Source of the DNA: Croceivirga thetidis
GTDB taxonomy: Bacteria; Bacteroidota; Bacteroidia; Flavobacteriales; Flavobacteriaceae
Reading direction: 5' to 3'
NCBI RefSeq assembly: GCF_012272815.1
Contig: NZ_JAAWWL010000001.1
Span: 310,001-374,000, forward strand
Length of the DNA: 64,000 nt
Position numbers and translations under genes: made by a program. The notes under the pieces were generated by a model. It ran no database searches and was not told where the DNA came from. It saw only the letters and a list, made by a program, of their open reading frames with translations. Below, piece after piece: positions 43,731 to 53,188 of this stretch (its first letter is position 1; each line of letters begins with the position of its first letter).

Positions 43731-44435
43731 TTATTGCAACTTAAAGGTGATTGGGATACTAAATGGAACTTTAACCGCTCTACCTCTTTGTTTACCTGGC
43801 GTCATTTTAGGAAGCTTTTGAATGATTCGCATTGCTTCAGCTTCTAAATTTTTATCTGGCCCACGCATTCTGATGTTTCCGATACTACCGTCTTTCTGAA
43901 TGGTAAACATTACACTAACACGACCTTGAACACCCATTTCTTGAGCAATCTCTGGGTAACGGAAATTCTTACGAATGTGCTTTTGCATCATTTCTTGAAA
44001 GCACTGCTTTTTATTGCTAGCACCCTCGCATCCAGGAAATACCGGAACATCTTCAATAACTGCAAAAGGTACCGTCAAATCTTCATCGATATCTTCAACC
44101 TCAACGTCTTCAACTTCCATAACCTCTTCTTCCTGACTGGTCTCTGTAGACTCGATTACGGTTTCCTCTACTTCTTCTTCATCTTCAACAACCTCAATAA
44201 CTTCTGGAGCTGCTGGTGGAGGTGGTGGAGGTGGTGTCTTTATTTGTTCTGTCATTGGAACTTCTTCATCCAATTGGTCCTCTACGTTCAACGCTATATC
44301 ATAGTCGTTTGACTCATCATATTTCTTCCACTCCAATCCTTGCCAAACCAAGAACATTACCAAGGCAAGCCCGATGACAAAGTATAGTCCGCTGTTTCTT
44401 CCTACATCCGCTTTAGGATTCTTTTTAAGTTCCAT
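43731..44435 (-). CDS. Energy transducer TonB
   Basis: The 234-aa protein has a short cytosolic N-terminus, one membrane helix (SGLYFVIGLALVMFLVWQGL), a proline-rich stretch (PPPPPPPAAP at about residues 68-77), an acidic Glu/Val-rich spacer, and a C-terminal TonB domain with the YPEIAQEMGVQGRVSVMFTI and PGKQRGRAVKVPFSIPI motifs. It couples the ExbBD proton-driven motor to TonB-dependent receptors. ExbB/ExbD are not in this window. The gene follows vanZ by 66 bp and has its own terminator. Confidence 0.92.
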   Translation of the reverse strand: MELKKNPKADVGRNSGLYFVIGLALVMFLVWQGLEWKKYDESNDYDIALNVEDQLDEEVPMTEQIKTPPPPPPPAAPEVIEVVEDEEEVEETVIESTETSQEEEVMEVEDVEVEDIDEDLTVPFAVIEDVPVFPGCEGASNKKQCFQEMMQKHIRKNFRYPEIAQEMGVQGRVSVMFTIQKDGSIGNIRMRGPDKNLEAEAMRIIQKLPKMTPGKQRGRAVKVPFSIPITFKLQ

Positions 44436-44501
44436 ATCTATTTTTGATTTTAGTCTGGGTCTAATTTAACCAATAATTCTAATTATGGGCAAATTTGAGT
44501 C

Positions 44502-44894
44502 TTAATTTGTGGAAGGAATGAGTGAACTGTACTTTTGAATGAGCCAACAGCCCAACAAGGCACCCACTGTATTGGCAATCACATCCATTAATTCGGCCAT
44601 TCTATTATAGGGCATTAGATGTTGCAAGAGTTCAATCAAAAGTCCGTAAGCCACCGCTAAAACAAAGACCACTCTTATTGCTTTTGCTTTGCTGAATTTA
44701 TTTTTAAAGCTTTCTTGAAAGGCAAAATACCCGATAACCGTCGTAACCAAATAAATACCTAAGTGAACGAGTTTATCAAGATTATCAAACCAAAAATTAG
44801 ATTCTTGCTCTTCAGGTATTCGATACAGGCTCAAATAGGTTATGAGTAACATCCATAAAGAGAATAGTAAAAGGAACTTTCGCTTATTAAGCAC
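44502..44894 (-). CDS. VanZ-family membrane protein
   Basis: The 130-aa protein has four hydrophobic segments and the VanZ motifs [18 protein letters not shown] and [30 protein letters not shown]. VanZ proteins have been tied to teicoplanin resistance in enterococci, but most members, like this one, are of unknown function. The start overlaps the gcvH stop by 8 bp, so it is probably translated from the same message. Confidence 0.85.
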   Translation of the reverse strand: MLNKRKFLLLFSLWMLLITYLSLYRIPEEQESNFWFDNLDKLVHLGIYLVTTVIGYFAFQESFKNKFSKAKAIRVVFVLAVAYGLLIELLQHLMPYNRMAELMDVIANTVGALLGCWLIQKYSSLIPSTN

Positions 44895-45267
44895 CTATAA
44901 GTTCTTTGTATGCACTTTCATCCAAAAGTTCTTCAATCTCTGAGGCATCAGAAATTTTTATTTTAATCATCCAGCCATCACCGTAGGGGTCTGAATTGAC
45001 CTTCTCAGGTTCATCTTCAAGCGCTGTATTAAACTCTATGATTTCACCTGACAAAGGCAAGAATAAATCAGAAACCGTTTTTACTGCTTCCACGGTACCG
45101 AAAACCTCATCCTTATCAAGGGTCTCATCAAGTGTTTCAACTTCCACATATACAATATCACCTAATTCTCCTTGTGCAAAATCAGTAATCCCTACAAGTG
45201 CGGTATCTCCATCAACTTTAACCCATTCATGGTCTTTGGTATATTTTAATTCGGCGGGAATTTTCAT
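44887..45267 (-). CDS. gcvH: Glycine cleavage system H protein
   Basis: The 126-aa protein is the lipoyl carrier of the glycine cleavage complex, shuttling the aminomethyl group between P, T and L proteins in the cytoplasm. The lipoylated lysine is Lys63 in [13 protein letters not shown]. The opening (KYTKDHEWV) and the closing ESAYKELIG fit the family. The other gcv genes are not here. It lies between sprA and vanZ, and a promoter with both elements sits just upstream. Confidence 0.95.
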   Translation of the reverse strand: MKIPAELKYTKDHEWVKVDGDTALVGITDFAQGELGDIVYVEVETLDETLDKDEVFGTVEAVKTVSDLFLPLSGEIIEFNTALEDEPEKVNSDPYGDGWMIKIKISDASEIEELLDESAYKELIGA

Positions 45268-45292
45268 GCTAAAAGTGATTTTTATGAATTAA

Positions 45293-45322
45293 CAAATTTA
45301 AGGTAATATGAAACTATTGCAA
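45293..45322 (-). promoter_or_regulatory. Candidate promoter of gcvH-vanZ
   Basis: On the minus strand TTG (45320-45322), a 19-bp spacer, and TAAATTTG (45293-45300) match the Bacteroidota -33/-7 pattern. The ATG at 45267 is 25 bp downstream. It suggests that gcvH has its own promoter besides read-through from sprA. Confidence 0.55.
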
Positions 45323-45348
45323 GCTTAGTAGCTTAAGAATTATTGGTT

Positions 45349-48300
45349 TTAGTTACCAAAATTATAACGTAGTGTAAAGCCCGTATTTATCGTTGTTTGC
45401 GGGAATGCAGTAGATACCTTGAATTCTGAGAAGGAGTGGTCGTAGAAAAATAATGCATTTAAGTTTTTACTCAGGGCATAATCTGCAGTGAACTTAATTG
45501 ACCACAAATCTTGTCCAGCAGTAATCTGATTGTTATCAATATCAAGATTTCGAATGATAGTAACATTATCTCGAAGTGATAAATCAGCTTTTAGATTTAG
45601 GTCACCTTTCAGTCGGGTCTTTTCACCACCAATGTTGGTTACAAATTTTACGTCTTTAAAACGGTATCCCAAACCTAAGGTATACTCCTTACCGTTGATT
45701 TCTGTCAACAAATTATTATCAAAGCTGAGGGATAAGGTTCTATCCGTACGTGCTTCGGCTAAAACGCTAAGCGAATTTTTCATTTCAAAATCAACGCGAA
45801 TCAGCGGATTGAATTCATCGGTCATTACCACATTACTAATAATGTCTCTTGGTCTGAAATCAAGGGTCTCAGGGTCTAATACCCCATTTTCTCGCTCTAA
45901 GTTGGTTTGAAAATTATTAATACTGTAGGCCGCGCGGTACCCATGCGAAACTGAGAAACGCTTAAATTTCTTTTTAAACCATCGGTTTTTCATTAGACCT
46001 GTGTACTTGATATTCCAGTTTGGGATAGGAATTTGCCTAAAGGCATCCAAATTTACCCGATCAACATCTTGACCTGAATAGGCAGCAAAAAAGGCCGGAA
46101 GCAAAACTTCTTGTTGGGTCTTTCCATAACGTTCCGGAAATCCATCCTGGTCGATATTACCACTTGAAGGATTACCTCGGTCAGCTTCCAAACGATTGGC
46201 AATGGTAATTCGATTTTGTTTGAATTGCTCAAAACTTTCTGAATCGAATTCATCACTCTTTCTAAATATTGTGCCCAACATCATAGTGGAGATACTAAAG
46301 TTTCCAAAATTGTTGGTCAAAAGGTTTTCGTATTCAAAAGTGCCATCTACCAAGGTGTTTACACGAAAATTCTCCTGTAAACTTGAAGTAAATTGTCTAT
46401 CAGCTGTTAAATCAATCGTTAAGTCTTGCGTTGGTTGCGCAGTTGCCGTAATGTTCAGTTGACGTGATAAATTCTGTAAAAATTGGCTGTTAAAATCAGG
46501 GAATCTGGTCAACCAACCTCTGCGAGCAGCCTCAAAACGAACATCTGACTGACTACCAAATACAAAACCTACAGAAGGCCTTAGTGTTCCAATAAATCCA
46601 GTTGACTGGGTATACCCCGGAAGAACCTTACCTCTGTTTTCACTATAGTTAACGTTTAAGCGCTTTACCATGGTAACTACATCAACAATGGTATTAAAGG
46701 CCTTACTGGTCTTGCGGCTCTTCGGTTTTTTCTCTTCACCATCTTTGGTGTTTCCTGCCTTGTCTCTACGAGCTGGTTGTTGATTGGCTTTTGTCTTACC
46801 ATCGCGTTTTTTTAATCCTATGAAATCATAGAATCCCTGCATGCTCATGTTGGCAGTCAGGTTATGCGTGCTCGCATTTTGTACGGTGTTAATGTTTTCA
46901 CCCGCTACTTCGAGTAAGGCATCACCGCCTCGTTGCCAATCAAAATTGCTGGTATAGGAATATTGTGCGTTTATAAAGCTTAGGAATGGAATTTTATCGA
47001 ACGGCAGTTCATAGTTCAACTGCATTTGCTGAGAATGCCGATTTGGTTCACCGGTATCGAAAAAGCCATCCCACAAATCCAATGACTGGTCGATAATATC
47101 GCGACCGTCACTATCCTGCTCACCAGTAAAATAATTTCGAACGATGTTATTGTTTGAGCCTGTGAACTGCAAACGCATTGATTTTGTCAAACTGTAGTTC
47201 AAAGCGTACTGCCAATTCAACAAATAGTTTCGCTGTTGCAATACCGGTAAATTCAAAGCCTCAACCCCTGGGTCGATAACATCCCGAAACCGCTGGCGGT
47301 TAAACGCCCTATTGATATTACCATTAACCGAAATACTCGTAGGCAACAAGTTTATATTCAATTCTTTTAACCATTGCCAATACCTACCTGTAAAAAGAGA
47401 GTCTTTTTTCGCAAATGGAGCCAATGGAACCGGTTTGAAATTGTGATTGTAAACAAAGCCTGCGTTTACATTTTCATCAACTAAATCGGCAATCTCAAAA
47501 TCACGGTGATTGGTTTTGTTGTAGGAATAATTGAACGTAAAGTTTTCAATATCATAAAAATTGGCTTCAGCCTCATCACCCCTATTTTTTCTAACTCCTA
47601 TAAAGTTGACACTTCGTCGTTTGGTATAATCTTCAGCTTGTTCCCGAATATCATCGGGGTCAATATCAGGAGTCTCTTCAGCAGCTGCAATACGGTCTTC
47701 CAATTTTAAATCATCATAAACAGGGTCAAACTCTGGTGTAATTAATGTCTCTGACACCCCAAAATTAAAGGGTATCTGCAGTCCCCATTTTTGTGGAAAA
47801 AGCTGTCCGATATTTACATTGGTTACAACATCGTAAGAAACCACATCTTCACGTGCCCGTTCATTTGGCAATTGGTCTATGGTTCCAAAACCGGAAGTAC
47901 TGGTATTGGCCGTTGCGGTGACGTTGGCAAAATCGGCCATGTTTGCATCAAGTGCAGCAATAGCTGCATATCCTCCATTGTTATCCAACCCAGCCAAACG
48001 CAATTCATTGAACCAAACCTCACCTCTTGCCGCTACATCGTCAATATTCTTTACACCCACCATCATGCTTCGAATACTACCAAAAGACGGATTACCTTTT
48101 ATTCCAATTCGTAACCTGCCCAAAGTTCGGGGAGCAAATTCGTCAACTTCAACAACATTGCCATCAACAACTTCAAAGAATCGAAGCTCGTTCAAAGGCA
48201 CTGTTTGTGTAGCGCTTTGTGATTGGGTTATACGTAAAGACTTGACCTTGTTCAAATCACTTAGCGCAATATCAATTTCATTTACTTCGGGCCAAATAAC

Positions 48301-51300
48301 TTCTGGACTCGCTGAACCAAAGGGAGTGAATTGTAATGGCAATTCCACCTGATAGAAGTTATCCGTGAAATCCGTACCAATTCTCAGAAATCCAACTAAA
48401 GGCGTGTCATCATTTGAGTAATCGGAATCAATTATTTTCTCGGCATGCATGAACATCTTTATTCGCTCATACTGCCTTACGTCGATATTTAAATTCTTGA
48501 ATACACCTCTTGAATCTTCAGGTTCAAGGTTGGAAACATTAAAGGATAGCGATTGCTCATTCTGGCGAATAATAGTGTTGTTATTGTTTAATTGTTCACG
48601 AACAACACCCGGAGGCAAAACATAGGGTATTGGGGTTCGTTGGCTATTTTCCTCAATGTTGACTGTATTTACATCAGTGATGGTACCATCATCGGCCGGA
48701 TTGTTATCAACATCTGGTTGCAACGAATTGGTATAGGCCCGCCAATCACCACGAACTAAATCCAAGGTGGCAAAACGTAGAACTACGTCATCTGAAAATC
48801 CGGTCAAATACATTCGCATAAAACTGACTGATCTAAAGTCAGTAATACCCCCAACTGCTTCTGTAAAGTCCGTTAAAGGAATTTTATATTGAATCCAACG
48901 GTAATTTAATTGACCGCCATTAGGAACACGATTTCCGCTTGCCGTTCCTTCAATAATGTCGGTAACATAAGGGTCATTGACTGTTGTGTTTGGTTTGATT
49001 TCGATACGGTATTCATAGTAACTATTTACCGTATTCATGGTCAAATCGCGATCAACATCCTCTACATCAGGTAAAGTAGTGGAGCCCCTATTGGTATTGG
49101 TTACCTGTACTGGAGAGTTCCCGTCTGGATTGTTGAAATCCAGATAACGTTCTAAAATTCCACCTTCACGATTCAAGTAATAGGTATAATTATCAAGGGC
49201 TGGATCACCACCGGCATTAGGGTAAATTGCAGCTTCTGCAGCATCATCCAAACCATCATAACCAATATCTTGCAATCCTCTATTTGTCTCATCAGCATCA
49301 AAAGCATAAACCAATGATTGAGTCGAAGGAACTTCTCCCCATGAACTAGGAGCATTAAAATCATTACTGTTTAATCCCGGAAGCCCATTTTCGTATTGCT
49401 TTTTTCCATCTTTTAGGATATCCTCAGAAATATTACCCAAATTCAAAACCAATTCTCCAGGAGTAGTAGCATCCCCATCAACATAAGGGTCCAGTACCCA
49501 AAATTGAACAAACTCCACATTGGATTGCTCAAAGTTTGTACTACTAAGTGAACGCATAATTCCACCCCATTTATTTTCCGGTGCTCTTTGCTCAAAGCTT
49601 TGAGCAGAATTGTCTGTGGGTGATGCATTATAAGGTCCCCTTAGGTTTGGATAATATGCCAAATCCAGGGTTCCCTGAACTGTAGTTTGTCCCTGCGCAA
49701 TATCAACTTGGGAAGAAAATACCTCATCGATAAAAATTCTGCGGGTTTCATTCAATGAAATATCGTTATCCGAAATTGCGGCAGGCCTTTGGTTGGTATA
49801 GAAAATAGGATCAATGGTGTACCAAGCAGTTTTTGCTCGACCAAATCCGTTTTGCAAATTAGCAGGGTCTTCTGGAGAGCTTCCTGATAATTGTCCGTTC
49901 TGTGTAAATTCTAGAGGTGTACTTGCCAATGACCATCCCAAGAAGGAGCGGATATCGATTAAAGCTTGGGCACCCTCAAAATCATCTAAATAGGTAGTTG
50001 TCTCACCTTCAAAATCAGCATTTTTAGGTGAATTCGGACTTAAAAAAGCTGCTTCGGCCCGTAAAGACAGGTTGGAGGGGGCATCGGTGTCTATGTTGGG
50101 CAACTTATTGGCTAACCTTGTCAGAAAAGGAATTTCCGTACTAAAATTACCGTTAAGACCAAAAATGGTATTGTTTACGGGTTCGATACCAAAATTCGAC
50201 TTTTGGGTCAAAGGGCGTTCGTTCAAATTCAAAAGCGTTCCACCAAGAACAAAGTTCTCACTAAACTTGTGCTCAACATTTACACCAGTAAATCGACGTG
50301 TTTGTTGGCCAAATACCGCGTTGTTCTCTACAGAAATATTGATTGGTACGTTTGAAGCTTCCAAGCTTGGGTCCAACAACTGTACGGTACCTGCCTGATA
50401 ATTCACGGTATAATCAATACCTTCTTGTAATTGACGTCCGCCTGCAGTGACTCGGACTGAACCTCGAGGCACATTGAAGGCACCTATAGGGATACCATTG
50501 TTACCTTGTGACTTATATCGGCCTTTTAATTGAAACCGATTCTTTTGTGCATCTTGTAAAGATGCTGCCTTGGTTTTGGCGTAAAGATTTCGGAATACGT
50601 ATTTCTGTTGGTTTGCGTTGTAGCCCTGATCGTTTTCTACATCATAGGTTCCACCACCCAACAATTCAAAAAGATACTCCCCAAAAGGTTCGACTTTAGT
50701 AAAAATGATACGACCCGTTTGAGAATCGACTGTTATTCCCTGAACATAATCAAAGAATCCATCACCGCCCGATTGCACATCATTGTAAATGTTCAATCTA
50801 TCAAAGTTGAACACATTCAAGAGTATACGTTCTTGCAAGGGCTTACCTGCATTGGAAGCTGAAATCGGAAAATCCTCTCCGCCAGCTGGTGTAATGTAAT
50901 TACGAGGTGTCGGGTCGGTATAAAGAATATTCATTCGAAAATCTTCCTGCAAAAGTTGAAAAGCACCAGTTGCATAGATGTTCTTCATCATTAAGTCCCA
51001 AATAGGATCCTCAACATTGGTAATATTGCTTTTCAACAATTTCAATATCAAGGTGTTGTTTTCGATAATGGGATTGGCCCCATTTATGCCACCTGTGACC
51101 GTAGTCGCGTCAAGACCACCGTTGGCAAACTCACCAACCTGAAAAACCTGACCGTTAACGGTATATTGAAAAGCTACACCCAAAACTTCATCGTTACTCA
51201 GACGTTGGTTCAATGAAATGTAGCCCAATTGGGAATTAAACTGGTAATCACGACCAACTTCCAATTTTCTTGCATTTTCCAGAATGGCATAGTCAAAACC

Positions 51301-52596
51301 TTGGTTGGCTTGGTAACCATTTGAAAAATTAAAGCCTGCTTCAACGGTTGCTATTTCCCTTATTCCGTCGGTCAAAACCCCTTCAGGACTATCAATTAAT
51401 TCAGGGTCAAAAGAGTTTACACCATTATCGGGGAATCCTGCAGCGGCCGAAGCCTTGAAAAAGTTGACTGGCGCTCCGCCTTGATTGTTTATCCTGGTCT
51501 GGTCTGGAATGGCTTCCCCTAAATCTTGAATAGCGACAACATTACGAACGTTAGTAGTTAATTGGCCTCGATTCGTTACCCAAACCTCTAAACGGGTAAT
51601 TTGTACTTGGCTTTGAATAAAGGGGTATCGCTCTAAAGCATCATCATAATTATCCCTAAAATATTGGGCCAAGAAGAAATGCTTGTCCTCATCATAATCT
51701 AATGCAGTCAGTGCAAATTCGTTAATGGTACCACCACCTTGTGCGGTTACCGTATTGTTTTGCGAGCGTTGTTCTGAAAAAACTGCGGTAACCGTTGTTC
51801 GACCAAATTGCAATTGGGTCTTGACACCAAATAAGCTTTGGGCTCCTTGAATCAAGGAACTGTTCAATGGCATATTTACATTACCTACCTCAATTGAGCG
51901 AAGGATATCGTCTTCGGTTGGGGTATAATCCAACTTAATGAGGTTCTGAAAATCAAATGTAGCCTCGGTATCATAATTGGCTGTTACCTGTAAGCGTTCA
52001 CCAACCTTGCCCAGCATACTTAAACTGATGCGCTGATCAAAGTCAAAGGATAAGTTTGTTCGGTTTCTAGGTGATAGTGACGGATTATCATTCTTTTGCC
52101 AAATAACCCCCAAATCCATCGCAACGGAACCTTGTGGAATAATCTCAATGGTATTACCCCCAAATATTGATTCGAAGAAATTATTGTTGATGTAAAAGTT
52201 TGGTAACAGATTTTTACGGGCTTCTTCACTTCCTTCCTTTTTTCCACTAAAAGCATCAATCTTTTCCTTGAAATAAGATTTCATGCTTTCTTTTCGAACC
52301 AGTTCATAAAATTGGTCAGGAGTTAAAAATAAAGGATAATTGACGTTGAAATCCCCAACACTTTCTGTGTAGACATACCTATCAAGTTTAGGGTCATAAG
52401 TGTACTTCGAAACAATGCTATCAGGATTGCCCATTTCGAGCTTACCAAGCGATGCTCCCGTTTTTACGGAATCAACGGCCTGCCCCTCGGTATCTTGAGC
52501 CTGAAGGCTATTCACCGAGCCCCAAATGGCGAAAACAAGAAATATGGCCTTAAATAACTTGTATTTAAGAATTGGTGTGGTTGCCCCTCTTTCCAA
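45349..52596 (-). CDS. sprA: Type IX secretion system translocon SprA (Sov)
   Basis: The 2415-aa outer-membrane protein starts with a signal peptide (ending SLQAQ) and matches SprA/Sov in size and motifs. An early segment NLSFDFDQRISLSMLGKVGERLQVTANYDTEATFDFQNLIKLDY, repeated extracellular blocks such as TRRIFIDEVF and NWRAYTN, and many aromatic-ended beta strands reaching a C-terminal Phe-Gly-Asn support a large 36-strand-type barrel. It is the channel through which type IX cargo, including the adhesin in this window, crosses the outer membrane. RuvA and the malic enzyme gene lie directly upstream. Confidence 0.94.
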   Translation of the reverse strand: MERGATTPILKYKLFKAIFLVFAIWGSVNSLQAQDTEGQAVDSVKTGASLGKLEMGNPDSIVSKYTYDPKLDRYVYTESVGDFNVNYPLFLTPDQFYELVRKESMKSYFKEKIDAFSGKKEGSEEARKNLLPNFYINNNFFESIFGGNTIEIIPQGSVAMDLGVIWQKNDNPSLSPRNRTNLSFDFDQRISLSMLGKVGERLQVTANYDTEATFDFQNLIKLDYTPTEDDILRSIEVGNVNMPLNSSLIQGAQSLFGVKTQLQFGRTTVTAVFSEQRSQNNTVTAQGGGTINEFALTALDYDEDKHFFLAQYFRDNYDDALERYPFIQSQVQITRLEVWVTNRGQLTTNVRNVVAIQDLGEAIPDQTRINNQGGAPVNFFKASAAAGFPDNGVNSFDPELIDSPEGVLTDGIREIATVEAGFNFSNGYQANQGFDYAILENARKLEVGRDYQFNSQLGYISLNQRLSNDEVLGVAFQYTVNGQVFQVGEFANGGLDATTVTGGINGANPIIENNTLILKLLKSNITNVEDPIWDLMMKNIYATGAFQLLQEDFRMNILYTDPTPRNYITPAGGEDFPISASNAGKPLQERILLNVFNFDRLNIYNDVQSGGDGFFDYVQGITVDSQTGRIIFTKVEPFGEYLFELLGGGTYDVENDQGYNANQQKYVFRNLYAKTKAASLQDAQKNRFQLKGRYKSQGNNGIPIGAFNVPRGSVRVTAGGRQLQEGIDYTVNYQAGTVQLLDPSLEASNVPINISVENNAVFGQQTRRFTGVNVEHKFSENFVLGGTLLNLNERPLTQKSNFGIEPVNNTIFGLNGNFSTEIPFLTRLANKLPNIDTDAPSNLSLRAEAAFLSPNSPKNADFEGETTTYLDDFEGAQALIDIRSFLGWSLASTPLEFTQNGQLSGSSPEDPANLQNGFGRAKTAWYTIDPIFYTNQRPAAISDNDISLNETRRIFIDEVFSSQVDIAQGQTTVQGTLDLAYYPNLRGPYNASPTDNSAQSFEQRAPENKWGGIMRSLSSTNFEQSNVEFVQFWVLDPYVDGDATTPGELVLNLGNISEDILKDGKKQYENGLPGLNSNDFNAPSSWGEVPSTQSLVYAFDADETNRGLQDIGYDGLDDAAEAAIYPNAGGDPALDNYTYYLNREGGILERYLDFNNPDGNSPVQVTNTNRGSTTLPDVEDVDRDLTMNTVNSYYEYRIEIKPNTTVNDPYVTDIIEGTASGNRVPNGGQLNYRWIQYKIPLTDFTEAVGGITDFRSVSFMRMYLTGFSDDVVLRFATLDLVRGDWRAYTNSLQPDVDNNPADDGTITDVNTVNIEENSQRTPIPYVLPPGVVREQLNNNNTIIRQNEQSLSFNVSNLEPEDSRGVFKNLNIDVRQYERIKMFMHAEKIIDSDYSNDDTPLVGFLRIGTDFTDNFYQVELPLQFTPFGSASPEVIWPEVNEIDIALSDLNKVKSLRITQSQSATQTVPLNELRFFEVVDGNVVEVDEFAPRTLGRLRIGIKGNPSFGSIRSMMVGVKNIDDVAARGEVWFNELRLAGLDNNGGYAAIAALDANMADFANVTATANTSTSGFGTIDQLPNERAREDVVSYDVVTNVNIGQLFPQKWGLQIPFNFGVSETLITPEFDPVYDDLKLEDRIAAAEETPDIDPDDIREQAEDYTKRRSVNFIGVRKNRGDEAEANFYDIENFTFNYSYNKTNHRDFEIADLVDENVNAGFVYNHNFKPVPLAPFAKKDSLFTGRYWQWLKELNINLLPTSISVNGNINRAFNRQRFRDVIDPGVEALNLPVLQQRNYLLNWQYALNYSLTKSMRLQFTGSNNNIVRNYFTGEQDSDGRDIIDQSLDLWDGFFDTGEPNRHSQQMQLNYELPFDKIPFLSFINAQYSYTSNFDWQRGGDALLEVAGENINTVQNASTHNLTANMSMQGFYDFIGLKKRDGKTKANQQPARRDKAGNTKDGEEKKPKSRKTSKAFNTIVDVVTMVKRLNVNYSENRGKVLPGYTQSTGFIGTLRPSVGFVFGSQSDVRFEAARRGWLTRFPDFNSQFLQNLSRQLNITATAQPTQDLTIDLTADRQFTSSLQENFRVNTLVDGTFEYENLLTNNFGNFSISTMMLGTIFRKSDEFDSESFEQFKQNRITIANRLEADRGNPSSGNIDQDGFPERYGKTQQEVLLPAFFAAYSGQDVDRVNLDAFRQIPIPNWNIKYTGLMKNRWFKKKFKRFSVSHGYRAAYSINNFQTNLERENGVLDPETLDFRPRDIISNVVMTDEFNPLIRVDFEMKNSLSVLAEARTDRTLSLSFDNNLLTEINGKEYTLGLGYRFKDVKFVTNIGGEKTRLKGDLNLKADLSLRDNVTIIRNLDIDNNQITAGQDLWSIKFTADYALSKNLNALFFYDHSFSEFKVSTAFPQTTINTGFTLRYNFGN

Positions 52597-52602
52597 AGTC
52601 TG

Positions 52603-53184
52603 CTATAAGTTTTTTAGCGCTTTTTTGATTATGTTCTCAACGCTTAGGGAGGACTCTTGTGCCACTATCTTATCTACTACTTTCTCAGCCTGTCTTCTGG
52701 CAAAACCAAGAACCTCTAAAGCAGATAACGCTTCTTCCTTACTCGTATTGTTTGTAGTTGCTGAAACTTCGTCAATATCGTAAACCTTTAAAATCTTGTC
52801 TTTCAAGTCTACGATTACGCGTTGGGCGGTTTTTGCACCAATACCTTTTATAGATTGAATTGCAGCGACATCACCACTGGCAATTGCCGTTTTAACTTGA
52901 TCAGGGGTCATTGAAGAAAGCATTGTTCGGGCTGTGCTCGCTCCAATGCCAGAAACGGAAAGCAACAAAACAAAAATTTCACGTTCGACCTTGTTAATAA
53001 AACCGTACAACGTGTGTGAATCTTCGCGAACCAACAAATGGGTGAACAACCGTAAATTTTCCTCATCTGGAATTTGAGAAAAAGTATTTAAGGATACATT
53101 TAAAAAATAACCAACCCCACCGCATTCAATAATTACGTGGGTCGGACTTTTTTCAACTAATTTTCCATTAAGGTGTGCAATCAT
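52603..53184 (-). CDS. ruvA: Holliday junction branch migration protein RuvA
   Basis: The 193-aa protein has the N-terminal OB fold (MIAHLNGKLVEKSPTHVIIECGGVGYFLNV), two helix-hairpin-helix motifs (for example LLSVSGIGASTARTML and IKGIGAKTAQRVIVDLKDK) and a C-terminal domain that contacts RuvB (ALEVLGFARRQAEKVV). RuvA tetramers hold the Holliday junction while RuvB drives migration. ruvB is 8.5 kb away rather than adjacent, as is common in this phylum. The gap to the malic enzyme gene is 4 bp and to sprA 6 bp, so they form one operon. Confidence 0.95.
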   Translation of the reverse strand: MIAHLNGKLVEKSPTHVIIECGGVGYFLNVSLNTFSQIPDEENLRLFTHLLVREDSHTLYGFINKVEREIFVLLLSVSGIGASTARTMLSSMTPDQVKTAIASGDVAAIQSIKGIGAKTAQRVIVDLKDKILKVYDIDEVSATTNNTSKEEALSALEVLGFARRQAEKVVDKIVAQESSLSVENIIKKALKNL

Positions 53185-53188
53185 GGCA